Origin: Deltaproteobacteria bacterium
GTDB lineage: Bacteria > Desulfobacterota > Syntrophia > Syntrophales > JAFGHS01
Length of the DNA stretch: 53,369 bases
Assembly (NCBI GenBank): GCA_016928025.1
Contig: JAFGLN010000102.1
Location: forward strand, 1-53,369
Reading direction: 5' to 3'
The position numbers and the translations under genes were made by a program. Under the pieces are notes generated by a model. That model saw only the letters and a list, made by a program, of their open reading frames with translations. It had not been told where the DNA came from and did no database searches. Shown one piece after another: positions 18,238 to 27,661 of this stretch (within the stretch, counting starts at the first letter, position 1; every line of letters starts with the position of its first letter).

Positions 18238-20268
18238 TCAATCCGTTCCGGATAGTATCTTTTCCACTAAATTTTGCATTTGTTCTCTCGAAAACGGTTT
18301 TTCCAGGACGCCTTGAAATCCGTAATCTTGATAATTCTCAATAATGGGATCAGCCGTGTATCCCGAAGCAATGATAACCTTTACGGCCGGGTCGATCTTC
18401 AGCAGCCGTTCTATAGCCAATTGCCCGCCCAGTCCATGACGGACCGATAAGTCCATAATCACTAAACTAAAGGGATTGCCGGAATCCAAAGCTTTCCGGT
18501 AAGCCTCAATCGCCTCGATACCATCCTCCGTTTCCGTGACCTCATAGCCGAATCGCTCCAGATAGGCCCGTTCAATTACGCGAAGCTGTTCCTCATCATC
18601 CATGATCAACACCCGGCCTTTGCTGCGTTGCGAAGCCTCCCGGCCTTCCTTTGACTCGGCGGAATCCGTGCATGCCGGAAGATAAAGGAAAAAAGAGGCG
18701 CCCTGACCGGGTTTTGATTGGACAGTGATTTGGCCCTTGTGGTTTTTGATAATGGAATAGCAAACCGCCAGTCCCAAGCCGAGCCCTTTTTGATCGCCCA
18801 TCGCTTTCGTTGTAAAATAGGGATCGAAGATCTTGGACAGATTATCCTCCGGAATGCCGACACCCTCATCAATGAATGAAATTCTCAGATAAGACCCCTC
18901 TTTCAGGTCGAGGACTTCATCCGTCCTGATCAGCACATTTTCGCCCCGAACCGTTAGCGTTCCCCCCTCGGGCATGGCCTCCATCGCATTTTTTGTCAAG
19001 TTATAGAAGCACTGCCTCATTGGGTGCTCGTCTATTTCTGCCGGCCAGAGATCATTTTGCATGTCGAACGTCAGACGGATTTCCGTTTCCGCCACCGTCT
19101 TTTGGACGGTTTCGCGGACTATTTCCGCCAAATTTTCCGTTTTGACCCGGGGGCCGCCGCCGCCCCGGGAAAACGTTATGATCCTGCCGGTCAGTTCTCT
19201 GGTGTGCCCGATACTCTTCATGGCGGTCATCAAACTCCTGCGCGAGGCATGGCCGGGGGGCAGGTCCAGAAGGGCCAGATCGATATTGCCCTGCACGATG
19301 GCCATCAGGTTATTGAAATCATGAGCGATTCCACCGGCCAAAACGCCCAGGGACTCCAGCTTTTGTATTTGGAGAATTTCCTCCTCGTTTTGTTTACGCT
19401 CGGTGATATCCTGATTCACACCATACATCTTTATCGGCCGGCCTCGGGCGTCCCTGACGGTAAAATTTCGGACGGTAATATAGCCTGTTGTTCCGTCCGC
19501 ATAATGTATTTTGTGTTCCAATTGCCGGTTAACGTCCGTATCCATTGATTCGGCTGATTTCCGGGCGATTTCTACGGCGGAGGTAAGATCATCGGGATGG
19601 ACGAAGCGTCTGAAATATTCGGCGGACGGCATTGTATAGCCGCCCACCGCCTCAGCCGTCGTGCGGAAAATTTTGTAAAACTGATCGTTGAATGTGAAGG
19701 CATCGCTGGCAAAATCATACTCCCAGTGACCGAGGTGGGCCATTTCCAAAGCATTGGTCAGCTGTGTCTGATGGGCCTTAAGCGCTTCCTCCACCTGTTT
19801 GCGCTCGGTGATATCCGTGGCAAATGCAAGGATTGATTCCTTGCCGTCCCATAGGACGCGAATGAATTTGACATTGATCCACCGCTGCTCACCCTGCCGC
19901 ATCAGCAAACAAACGTCGCGGTAGCCCTGCGTTTGCTCCCCGTGCATCAGTTGCCGGTAATGGTTGATCACTTCTTTTTGATAGTCCGGATGAATGAAAT
20001 CCATTACGTTCATGCCGATCAGGTCTTCAACAGCAACACCCAAGAGCTTGCCGCATGCCCTGTTGACATGTTGCAGGATGCCGTTTTGGTGAACAAATAT
20101 AGCCTCATCGGTGTTTTCGATCATCAATAGATGCTTTTCTTCTGCGGCTTTCAGCGTTTCCATCGCTTGCTTGAGATTTGCTTCGGATTGTTCCAACTCC
20201 CGGAGCCGTTCCTTCAGCATGGAATTTTCTTCGCCCCTTTCCTGTTTCGTTTTGATTTTCTCATCCAT
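18238..20268 (-). CDS. Hybrid PAS sensor histidine kinase with receiver domain
   Basis: The 676-residue cytoplasmic protein has a short coiled coil (about 10-48) and two PAS domains (about 46-158 and 172-295, each ending in DITERKQ). The HisKA region reads GGIAHDFNNL with His316. The ATPase domain shows NAMEAMPEGG (N box), DEGVGIPEDNL (G1) and GLGLGLAV (G2). The C-terminal receiver (about 552-676) has the acidic DDEE and phosphoacceptor Asp606 in VIMDLS. No membrane segments are predicted, so it senses an internal signal such as redox state or a ligand bound by PAS. No partner response regulator is adjacent, so its output is unknown. Confidence 0.93.
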   Translation of the reverse strand: MDEKIKTKQERGEENSMLKERLRELEQSEANLKQAMETLKAAEEKHLLMIENTDEAIFVHQNGILQHVNRACGKLLGVAVEDLIGMNVMDFIHPDYQKEVINHYRQLMHGEQTQGYRDVCLLMRQGEQRWINVKFIRVLWDGKESILAFATDITERKQVEEALKAHQTQLTNALEMAHLGHWEYDFASDAFTFNDQFYKIFRTTAEAVGGYTMPSAEYFRRFVHPDDLTSAVEIARKSAESMDTDVNRQLEHKIHYADGTTGYITVRNFTVRDARGRPIKMYGVNQDITERKQNEEEILQIQKLESLGVLAGGIAHDFNNLMAIVQGNIDLALLDLPPGHASRRSLMTAMKSIGHTRELTGRIITFSRGGGGPRVKTENLAEIVRETVQKTVAETEIRLTFDMQNDLWPAEIDEHPMRQCFYNLTKNAMEAMPEGGTLTVRGENVLIRTDEVLDLKEGSYLRISFIDEGVGIPEDNLSKIFDPYFTTKAMGDQKGLGLGLAVCYSIIKNHKGQITVQSKPGQGASFFLYLPACTDSAESKEGREASQRSKGRVLIMDDEEQLRVIERAYLERFGYEVTETEDGIEAIEAYRKALDSGNPFSLVIMDLSVRHGLGGQLAIERLLKIDPAVKVIIASGYTADPIIENYQDYGFQGVLEKPFSREQMQNLVEKILSGTD

Positions 20269-20454
20269 CTATGATGCCTCTATCACGATAAATGCCGCCG
20301 GCTGTGAGGCGGTTGTTGTGAATGAAACCGATTGACGTCCACACTTCCGGCTGGGGCCGGGTCGGGGTTCTTCTCGTTGGTGGCGTTTGAAACCCATAGC
20401 CGGCCCCGTAAATTCTCAAAGGGGAAAATGTGCGGCCCCCTGCGCCGTAAGTGT

Positions 20455-21363
20455 TTATAACCCCATCAACGGCGCCGACAGCGCGTAGACTTCCCCGGAG
20501 TTCCAGAACGGCTTCGCGTTGTCCAGGCTCTTGATTTTGTCGATCTGGTCCCGTACCTCTTCGGCTGTTATATCGCGCTCCGTATCACCGAGGCAGACCC
20601 CTTCACCCGAAACAACCGCCGTCCGGGCAAACCAGCCGGCACTCATGGTGAAGATCATGCCGCTGTCCTGGTTGGCTTCGGAACACAGATAAACAACCAT
20701 GGGAACATTGAATTTCGGCTTCATCTTTTTCGCGAATTCTTCGGGAATGATTCCCCGGGTCATCTGCGTATCGGCGTTCGGCGCCACCGTGTTGACCTTG
20801 ACATTGTATTTGGCCAGTTCCTGTTTGATGACGTTCATAAAACCGACCTGCGCCATTTTCGCGGCGCCGTAATTCGCCTGGCCGAAATTGCCGTAGATGC
20901 CCGACGTGGAGGCGGTCAGCACGATCCGGCCGTAGCTGTTCTCCTTCATGACCGCCGCCGCCGGCTGGGTCACACAGAACGCCCCTCGCAGATGCACGGC
21001 CATCACCTGGTCCCAGTCCTGTTCCGTCATCTTGAGGAAGCTCTTGTCTCTCAGAATCCCGGCATTGTTGATCAGGATATCGACTTTTCCGTATTTGTCC
21101 ACGGCGGTCTTGACAATGTTCCTGCCCCCTTCCATTGTGGAGACGGAATCATAATTGGCAACGGCTTCGCCGCCCGCAGCCTTGATTTCCGCCACGACCT
21201 GGTCGGCCGCCGATGTGCCGCTGCCGGTACCGTCCAGCTTGCCGCCCAGATCATTAACGATAACCTTTGCTCCCCGTTTTGCCAAATCGAGCGAATATTC
21301 TCTGCCCAGTCCGCCACCGGCGCCCGTAACAATTGCGACTCTTCCATTGAAATTAATATCCAC
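20455..21363 (-). CDS. Short-chain dehydrogenase, 3-hydroxyacyl-CoA dehydrogenase type
   Basis: The 302-residue product resembles the dehydrogenase domain of peroxisomal multifunctional enzyme type 2, oxidising 3-hydroxyacyl-CoA with NAD(P). It shows the dinucleotide motif TGAGGGLGRE near 11-20, an NNAG near 93, the catalytic serine in LTAST, and YGAAK with Tyr and Lys. A C-terminal extension of about 60 residues is longer than in minimal SDRs and matches this subfamily. Start is GTG at 21363, nine bases after AAGGAGG; the longer ATG reading from 21426 lacks any such site. Neighbours point to acyl-CoA or fatty-acid metabolism. Confidence 0.88.
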   Translation of the reverse strand: MDINFNGRVAIVTGAGGGLGREYSLDLAKRGAKVIVNDLGGKLDGTGSGTSAADQVVAEIKAAGGEAVANYDSVSTMEGGRNIVKTAVDKYGKVDILINNAGILRDKSFLKMTEQDWDQVMAVHLRGAFCVTQPAAAVMKENSYGRIVLTASTSGIYGNFGQANYGAAKMAQVGFMNVIKQELAKYNVKVNTVAPNADTQMTRGIIPEEFAKKMKPKFNVPMVVYLCSEANQDSGMIFTMSAGWFARTAVVSGEGVCLGDTERDITAEEVRDQIDKIKSLDNAKPFWNSGEVYALSAPLMGL

Positions 21364-21524
21364 AGTCCAAAACCTCCTTAAAGTTGAATGATGTAAAACT
21401 TCGTCGTTCATCTTACCACATCCCAAGGCCTGCGTCTACGTTTGACAATTACCTAAATCCACCACCTGATTTGAGCCAGACCAAATTTCCGATTTGCCGC
21501 AGCGATTTTAGTTGGGAGGATAGA

Positions 21525-21593
21525 GGGGACGCTGTTAACTTATTAACTTTTATAACCTTTGCACTAATAAATTAATAAGTTTACAGCGTCCCC
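21525..21593. repeat. Inverted repeat with GGGGACGCTGTTAAC arms
   Basis: Arms 21525-21546 and 21572-21593 (22 bases) are reverse complements with one mismatch, around a 25-base loop. A half copy lies at 28969-28997 and a shorter echo (CAGCGTCCC) near 21610. The pattern is that of a REP-like palindromic element, and may be processed by a Y1 transposase elsewhere in the genome. Confidence 0.75.
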
Positions 21594-21658
21594 TTCCCAC
21601 CCATCACCCACAGCGTCCCTCTACCTCTACCTCTAACTCAAAGGACTAAACTGTTACT

Positions 21659-22321
21659 CTATTTGAGCAAGGCGTTGCGCTTATTTTCCGATGTCTCTTT
21701 TCCCGTCACCGGGTGCTTGTAATGAAAGGGGAAAATATAGCCTGACGGATACCGTGAGTTACCGGTGCGAGGTATATCTGCTTCGTGCGGAACCACCGGA
21801 CCTTTAGGCAATTTTTTGGCCAGCCTGTCCGGCTTGACCCAGCCGATCGCCGGAGTGGCCGAGTAAACATGGTCGAAGCGCAGCTTTTTAAATTTCCACG
21901 TCCCGTCCTCCTTCACATAGTCGCCGCCGTAAATTCCGCCCATGAATACCTGTATCATACCGTCACCCACAGGCGCGGCCACGGCGCCGAAGCCGTACCA
22001 TCTTCCCTTCGCCGTTTTGCCGTCCGCCTCGACAGTGACCACGCCCGAAAGCTGCATGACCTGATGCATAAATTCCGGATTCGGCTCTTTCACGCTCTCA
22101 AAATAACGCCTGATGCTTTGCTTGCCTGCATAGGTCCCGGCCGCCAGCGTCAAACTGGCATCCGGGCTGTCAGAAAAGAGGTCGATGATGTCTTCGGCCA
22201 TCCAGTGTTCGAGATAATAGCCGTATGTTTTCTGCAGGATTTTGATCTCTTAGATGTCCTCAAGGTTTTTCACCTTTTCCTCCAGTACCGCAAGCCTGGC
22301 TTCCATTTCCTCTAATGTCAT
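21659..22321 (-). pseudogene. SnoaL-like polyketide-cyclase-fold protein, interrupted by an in-frame TAA
   Basis: A continuous reading frame runs from an ATG at 22321 (preceded by AAAGGAGCGGAAT) to the stop at 21659, but codon 24 is TAA (22250-22252). The N-terminal 23 residues MTLEEMEARLAVLEEKV... form the helix normally seen before SnoaL/NTF2-like domains of this kind, where an E-E-I-K-x-L-Q stretch usually continues. Here one E codon is replaced by TAA, most simply explained as GAA to TAA. The remainder (180 residues from an internal ATG at 22201) reads cleanly, with aromatic-rich strands such as YGFGAV. No ribosome site precedes 22201. It may be a recent pseudogene or a sequencing error; it lies among acyl-CoA genes. 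Confidence 0.7.
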
Positions 22322-22597
22322 ATTCCGCTCCTTTCTTTCCATTCATCTGATCCCGATATTACGCAATATGATCGTAAGACTTCAATTAAACGATGCAAAT
22401 TGTCAAACAGATTTACAATTTGCAAAAATTACTTCTACTTATTTTTCTGTGGCTTTGGTGTGACAACAGCAACCCCTTGAGAAAAGTGCATGATCGATTC
22501 TTTTTCGTTCACGGCACGTTCGAGCCGGAAAATCACACGATGGAGACCCTCATCGCCGTTGTTGATGGTAACCGTTCTCATTCCACATTGACACAGG

Positions 22598-24058
22598 TTA
22601 TGTCCCTTGATAGCCCTCTCTGTCGCGGGAATAGTATTCCCGGACTTTATTCAATGCGGTCGCGGCCCTGTGCAATGTCGGATAAATCGCCACGCCGGCA
22701 TTAATCAGATGACTGCGCGCCTCGGCGAGCACCTTCCAATGCCAGTCACCGTGATTGTCTGCTGTCAGGCCCTGTTCCCCAAAAACCATGGCAAACGGTT
22801 TTCCGCATTCATCTCTGACGGAAATGTAATTTTTGACCTGGTTGACCAGGTTTGCATATCTCTCGTCATAGGCGAGCGTGTACAGCACCCATTCGTTCAT
22901 ATTGACCATCAGCGCATCAAAATCCGGATGCCGGCCCATGAGGCGGAGCATATCGATGTCGGTGATGCCCGAACCTCCGACAATGGAAAGGTCGACAGGG
23001 TTCGAAATCCAGTCCCATATGGGAATCCCGCGCCTGCTGATTTCCTCGCGCATGTCCTCAGGGATCGGGATCACATCGAGTCCGGCTTCCTCGCATGCTT
23101 CAGCGGCGATAACGCTGGGACCACCCCCGCCGCCGATCACCCCGATCCTGTTGCCGTGCAGGGCAGGCAGATAGGTAAAAGACACGGCAAGGTCGGCAAG
23201 CTCTTCAAAATCGCGTGCTGAAACCGCCCCCGCCTGTTTGAGCAGATCCTCCCAGATCCGGAACGATCCCGCCAGAGAGGCGGTGTGGGATGTGGTCATC
23301 CGGGAGCCGGCTTTCCCCCTGCCGCCTTTCATGACGATTACCGGCTTGACTTTCGCGGCGCTTCTCAACATCTCGAAAAAGCGCTCGCCTTCCCGGGGGC
23401 CTTCGATGTAAAGAATGATGATTTTGGTTTCCGCGTCCCGGATAAAATAATCCAGATAGTCGCATTCCGTAAAATCCAGGGCATTTCCATAACTGATGAC
23501 CTTGCTGAACCGGATCCCCCGCATCGCCGCCATATGCACAAAACCCGATGCGCCGCCGCCGGATTGGGAAGCCATGCCGACGCCGCCGGAATCTTTAGGC
23601 AGGTTGTAACCGAACGATATGCCGGCCTTCGGATGGTAGACGCCCATGCAATTCGGCCCGATGAGCCGGATGCCTTTTTCCCGCGCGAGCTTCAAGACGG
23701 ACTGTTCCAGCTCCGCCGCTTCTTTACGGCCGGTTTCACTGAAGCGCGCCGTGAACAGATGAACGCCTTTTACGCCCTTTTCCGCCAGTTCTTCCAGGAC
23801 ACCAATGACCTGAGACGCGCTGACGCAGGAAATGGCGTAATCAACCTGGTCCGGGATATCCCGGACGCTCGGATAGGTCTTCACGCCCAGAATTTCCGGA
23901 TAATTAGGGTTGACAAAATAGATCGGCCCTTTGAAGCCGTATTCAACCATGTGATGGGCGTAACTGTATCCGAATGAAGTCATGTTCGCCGTGGCGCCGA
24001 TGACAGCGACGGATCGCGGATGGAGAATGGTTTCCAGTTGCTGATAAGACATTGACAT
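22598..24058 (-). CDS. NDP-forming acyl-CoA synthetase, alpha subunit-type (CoA-binding)
   Basis: The 486-residue protein resembles the CoA-binding alpha part of acetyl-CoA synthetase (ADP-forming) and succinyl-CoA synthetase. It opens with the CoA-binding Rossmann segment (RSVAVIGATAN at residues 14-24) and contains GPNCMGVYHP near 139-148. The phosphohistidine loop reads TTSHTASLAGS near 261-271, with the family histidine. It has no ATP-grasp beta domain in the same chain, so it should work with a partner encoded elsewhere or act as a CoA-binding regulator. The start ATG-AGC-ATG region is at 24058. It fits the theme of acyl-CoA to ATP conversion in a fermentative anaerobe. Confidence 0.85.
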   Translation of the reverse strand: MSMSYQQLETILHPRSVAVIGATANMTSFGYSYAHHMVEYGFKGPIYFVNPNYPEILGVKTYPSVRDIPDQVDYAISCVSASQVIGVLEELAEKGVKGVHLFTARFSETGRKEAAELEQSVLKLAREKGIRLIGPNCMGVYHPKAGISFGYNLPKDSGGVGMASQSGGGASGFVHMAAMRGIRFSKVISYGNALDFTECDYLDYFIRDAETKIIILYIEGPREGERFFEMLRSAAKVKPVIVMKGGRGKAGSRMTTSHTASLAGSFRIWEDLLKQAGAVSARDFEELADLAVSFTYLPALHGNRIGVIGGGGGPSVIAAEACEEAGLDVIPIPEDMREEISRRGIPIWDWISNPVDLSIVGGSGITDIDMLRLMGRHPDFDALMVNMNEWVLYTLAYDERYANLVNQVKNYISVRDECGKPFAMVFGEQGLTADNHGDWHWKVLAEARSHLINAGVAIYPTLHRAATALNKVREYYSRDREGYQGT

Positions 24059-24213
24059 CTCCTGAAGAATTGTTTTTTTCGGGGATTTCTCGTGTAACTA
24101 GGCGAGTATAGAAGTCCGCGCTTTTTCCTGTCAAGATAATTTGCCTGTTATGACCCGTAACGTTGATTATTTGTGAGGGCCTTTCCGCGTTTGGTTGATG
24201 ATTTTCCCCTTGT

Positions 24214-25353
24214 TTAACGCTTCATCATCAAATGCTTCACGGCCCGGTCCAGCCCGTCCAGGGTCAGCTCGAACATCGGCAATATTTCTCTGACTCTTTC
24301 AATCGTCTCCGTCATAAACCAGAAATCCCGGGGCACCGGATTCAGCCAGGCGGCATGGGGGAATGTTCTTGCCAGAATAGAAAGCGATGCGTCGAGCTCG
24401 CCCACGGCCATGCTGGCGTCGCCGACAATGAACAGCCTCGTCTGCGGGGCTTTTCCGATCAGTTCAGCCAGCGACACCGGTTTATGCGTCCGCTCGGCGT
24501 CTTCCCAGACTTCCCCATAGATGCAGTTGTGAAAATAATACGTGTTGAGTTCCTTGAACTGCGCGTGAGCGTAGCTGAAGAGGACCTGGACGGTGTTGAC
24601 GTAGGCGTCCATCGACGTCCCGCCGTTATCGATCAGCAGGGCGACTTTGAGACGGTCCAGAAGCCGGCGGTCATAAACGATCTCGATCTCTCCCCCGCTG
24701 CGCATGGTTTCATAAATCGTCTTCTCGATATTCAGGGCATCGCGGGGTCCTGCCGGAATCATGCGGCGCAGCCTCTTGAGGGCTTCTCCGACCTGAGAGA
24801 GCGTCAGCGGCGCGTCCACGGAATAGGACTTGTATCTTCTTTCGCGGGCGGACGCGATGCTTGTTCTGCGTCCGGACGATTTCCCAACGCGCAGGGCGCC
24901 GGGATTTGCCCCCAGGCTACCCAGGAAAGACGCGCCTTTCGTTCCGATCCAATAATCGCCGCCGTCATGCCTTTCGTCCTGTTCCTGCAGCCTTTTCATG
25001 AAAAGCTTGATCAGTTCATCCCGCGAAAGCCGATCCGCCGCCGGCATTTCGAAGTGGAGAGCGGCGGCAACGTCCGCGGGGTCTTTCAGCCATTCCTCGA
25101 TCATGTCTTCGGCAAGATCGGCCAGTTCGGCCCGGTCGGGAGGCGCTGTCTCGCGTTCGAAATAATCGGCGAAAACTTCGTCGTAGGCGTCAAAATGCTT
25201 CTCGCTCTTGACCAGGATCGCCCGGGCGCAGGTGTACAGGTCGTCAAGCGAGCGGATGGCGCCCAGGCTTAGGGCTTTCTGCAGAAGGAGAAAGGACTTG
25301 GGATTGACAGGGACCCCTTTTGCCTTCAGCTCATAAAAGAATTGGTTGAACAT
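24214..25353 (-). CDS. CoxE-like von Willebrand factor A domain protein
   Basis: The 379-residue product has the CoxE-type architecture: a helical N-terminal domain (about 1-200) followed by a VWA domain. The metal-site motif is altered: IDNGGTSM (about 242-249) in place of D-x-S-x-S. Other strands, such as TRLFIVGDASMAVGELDAS near 308-326, look intact. CoxE-like VWA proteins usually pair with a MoxR AAA ATPase to insert metal cofactors into or activate an enzyme. No MoxR gene is visible next door here. It is 142 bases downstream of the ferredoxin gene on the same strand. Confidence 0.85.
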   Translation of the reverse strand: MFNQFFYELKAKGVPVNPKSFLLLQKALSLGAIRSLDDLYTCARAILVKSEKHFDAYDEVFADYFERETAPPDRAELADLAEDMIEEWLKDPADVAAALHFEMPAADRLSRDELIKLFMKRLQEQDERHDGGDYWIGTKGASFLGSLGANPGALRVGKSSGRRTSIASARERRYKSYSVDAPLTLSQVGEALKRLRRMIPAGPRDALNIEKTIYETMRSGGEIEIVYDRRLLDRLKVALLIDNGGTSMDAYVNTVQVLFSYAHAQFKELNTYYFHNCIYGEVWEDAERTHKPVSLAELIGKAPQTRLFIVGDASMAVGELDASLSILARTFPHAAWLNPVPRDFWFMTETIERVREILPMFELTLDGLDRAVKHLMMKR

Positions 25354-25430
25354 GACGACTCCGACCCTGTTTTATTCCGATGACAGTGTCTATACCTTGT
25401 ACTCCTCCTTTTATAAAGAGAGATTCTTTA

Positions 25431-25497
25431 CAATATCCTTCCCCTTTCCTCCAATATCTTCCCCCTTTCCTACAGGGGGACCGAGGGGGATTTTTTT
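25431..25497. repeat. Short tandem and palindromic intergenic repeat
   Basis: Two near-identical 21-base units (25431-25451 and 25452-25472, CAATATCYTYCCCCTTTCCT core) run into a C5/G5 hairpin (CCCCCTTT then AGGGGGA and a T-tract at 25491). It looks like the small pyrimidine/purine repeats common between genes in this group, and could terminate plus-strand transcription. Confidence 0.5.
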
Positions 25498-26779
25498 ATT
25501 CAAAGCGCTTGATCAGAGACAGCAGATACCGCGATTTAAACTGGCTGCTTGCCAGCAGCTGTTTCGCGGGAGGGAGTTTCAGGATCGCGCCGAGCACGGC
25601 GGCCATGGCCCGGTGGCTTGTGAAGACCTGCTGATCGAACAGCAGATTCTGCAGTGTGCCCCGCTCGATCGCCATCAGAACAATTCGATGAACGGAATTC
25701 ACGGGCGTAATCACCCGCTCTTCCCGCGGCAGCATTTTCAGAGCGCCGCGATCGCAGCCTTTCAAACAGACGCCGCAGCCCAGACATTGTTCGGCATCCA
25801 GCTTTGCTTTCATCTTTTTCGGCTTGCGCGGATCGCTGGCGGTCACCAGCGTCATGGCCTCCACCGGACAGAGGGCGACACATTTCCCGCATCCGTTGCA
25901 TTGCTCATCAGTGATTTTCGGAATGAAGTTCGTTGTGTGGACGGGATTCAAAAATCCGAACTTCCGAGCCGCGATGAGCGCTTCACAGCAGCATCCGCAG
26001 CAATTGCAGATAAAGCTGACCCGCTCCTGAACGTTTTCGCCGAACTGCACCAGGTTGAAATCCCGGGCCTTATCCAGCAGATCCAGCCCCTCCGGCACAT
26101 CCACCTCTCTGGCGATGCCGTGGCGGATCAGCGATTCGGCCGGGCCATTGAACGTCATGCAGATATCCATCGGCGCGTCGCAGTTTTTCCCCATATGCTC
26201 CATCTTGTGGCGGCAATAGCAAACACCGATGCCGATCTGTGAGGCCGTTTTCACCACCTCCGACGCTCTTTCGTAGTCCAGGACATGGAGGGCGTTTTCA
26301 TTGGACAGGACCGCCTCATTCACAAAAACCCTTCCCAACTGCGTTTCTCCATCCAGGAACAAGGCTTTGATGAAATCTTCTTCGACATTGATGTACTGAT
26401 AAAACAGGTCCGCCAGTGCTTTCTGATCGATATCGTTCCGGTAGCGCATCATGGAAAATTCAAAGAAGCCCGCCATGGGCGGAGGCAGAATATAGGTGGT
26501 ATCTTCGCCATCCTCATAATCGAGAAGGATTCCCCGGTCGGCCAGATCGTTCAATATGACCCGGGCGTCATGAAGATCAAGCTTCCATATGGCGGCCGCT
26601 TTTTTGTCGGTAAAAGATTTTATCGGAAGGCTGGATACAAGCTTTGCCTCCCGTTCGGAAAACAGAACCTTGAGGATTTTAAACAGGAACTCCGTTGGCG
26701 GAGCTCCCTGGGGAAATATATTCAACCGCTTTGCCAAACCATCATAGCCATTGGTCTTAATTGTATGGTGATGTGCCAT
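25496..26779 (-). CDS. 4Fe-4S ferredoxin-type protein with N-terminal helical domain
   Basis: The 427-residue product has an N-terminal region with possible winged-helix character (about 30-110), then a cysteine-rich part. It includes CYCRHKMEHMGKNC near 186-199, ICNCCGCCCE near 261-270, and two classical clusters, CNGCGKCVALC near 297-307 and CLGCGVCLKGC near 333-343. This set matches electron-transfer proteins of anaerobes that bind several 4Fe-4S clusters. The C-terminal 70 residues are helical. A GGGGGG ribosome site precedes the ATG at 26779. The gene's first 55 codons are repeated twice more downstream (27662-27823 and 28721-28894), suggesting past duplication. The partner enzyme is unknown. 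Confidence 0.85.
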   Translation of the reverse strand: MAHHHTIKTNGYDGLAKRLNIFPQGAPPTEFLFKILKVLFSEREAKLVSSLPIKSFTDKKAAAIWKLDLHDARVILNDLADRGILLDYEDGEDTTYILPPPMAGFFEFSMMRYRNDIDQKALADLFYQYINVEEDFIKALFLDGETQLGRVFVNEAVLSNENALHVLDYERASEVVKTASQIGIGVCYCRHKMEHMGKNCDAPMDICMTFNGPAESLIRHGIAREVDVPEGLDLLDKARDFNLVQFGENVQERVSFICNCCGCCCEALIAARKFGFLNPVHTTNFIPKITDEQCNGCGKCVALCPVEAMTLVTASDPRKPKKMKAKLDAEQCLGCGVCLKGCDRGALKMLPREERVITPVNSVHRIVLMAIERGTLQNLLFDQQVFTSHRAMAAVLGAILKLPPAKQLLASSQFKSRYLLSLIKRFE

Positions 26780-26812
26780 CTGCCCCCCAATTAGCAGTTA
26801 TTCGGAAGATTA

Positions 26813-27184
26813 TTATACCCAGAACGATTTATGCTCTAAATGATCGGCCAATATTAATCTTTCTTCCAGGCCGTTTGGGTATTTATACAAAAGTCTTTCG
26901 TAATCGAATTGGGCATCGGTTTTATGAATTATACGGTGGTGATTCGGACACGTAACAATAATATTTTTGCTTATATCCAAACCGCCATCGCTTAAAGGGT
27001 TGATATGATGAGTTTCGGCAAACGGTTCATCATATTTAGCCCTGAAATTCATTCCGCAAACCTGGCATCTGTGGTCGTAAAGCGCTTTTAAAGATGCGGC
27101 TAAATAGGGATCGCGATAATATTCTTCATGTTCAGATATGATAATTATTTTTCGGTTCCGTTGCTCAATTGATTTTACTCCTGT
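26813..27184 (-). pseudogene. HNH endonuclease fragment without a start codon
   Basis: The open frame 27184-26813 encodes an HNH domain with CQVCG, then THHINPLSDGG and TCPNHHRIIHK, the zinc and catalytic histidine pattern. The only ATG in frame (27052) falls after the first CxxC, and no ATG, GTG or TTG precedes it before an upstream TGA. The N-terminus is therefore probably lost. Downstream of the domain it reads normally to a stop 33 bases before the ferredoxin gene start. HNH genes of this type act in mobile elements or restriction. Confidence 0.65.
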
Positions 27185-27210
27185 TCAATATGCTCATAAT
27201 AATCTTCTCA

Positions 27211-27285
27211 CTAATGGCCATCCTGACGATTTCCTTCCTTTTGAACTACCGAGAATTCCTCGGTGGTTGCCGATTCGCATTCCAT
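27211..27285 (-). pseudogene. Short RhuM-like fragment
   Basis: A 24-codon frame contains ATTEEFSVVQKEGNRQ, which resembles the middle of RhuM/virulence-protein family members, where this segment normally leads into YNLDAIISVGYRV. It breaks off into an unrelated DGH stop. Together with the larger fragment at 27311-27661 it suggests two independent RhuM relics. Confidence 0.4.
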
Positions 27286-27310
27286 ACTTTTTTGAAACCC
27301 GATATAGCAA

Positions 27311-27661
27311 TCAGTGGCTGGCCCAGATACGAAACGGTGTCCCGCGCATGGAATTGACGCGATAACCGACGGAAAGGATCATGTCGAGATTATAGTATAA
27401 AATTTGCCTCGTGACCGATCTTGCGCTTTCTTGTTGAACTTGTGCAAATTTTGCACAAGTTGCTTCTTCCCGCAATTCACTTGTTCTGTAAATATTCCTT
27501 ATATGCTTCAGGATAGAAGTCCTATCCGTCGCAAACAGGTCCGCTAACTGGTATTGGTTCAGCCATAGGGTCTCTCGAACCAGTTTGACTTCCAGATCGG
27601 TTTTTCCCTCCGGAGTCTTGTAAATGACAATTTTGCCTTTATTATCTGTATCTGGTTTCAT
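27311..27661 (-). pseudogene. RhuM family protein, truncated at the C-terminus
   Basis: The 116-residue product matches the N-terminal third of RhuM (virulence protein RhuM / phage-derived DNA-binding family): LWLNQYQLADLFATDRTSI (about 33-51) and the conserved LDMILSVGYRVNSMRGTPF (about 92-110). Normal members exceed 300 residues, so this ends early at a stop right after RIWASH. The ATG at 27661 overlaps the end of a relic of the ferredoxin gene. RhuM-like genes are frequent in mobile and defence regions; their function is poorly understood. Confidence 0.7.

Noticed and set aside
24232..26242. Two long plus-strand frames opposite the CoxE-like and ferredoxin genes
   Set aside because: Antisense shadows of well-supported minus-strand genes.
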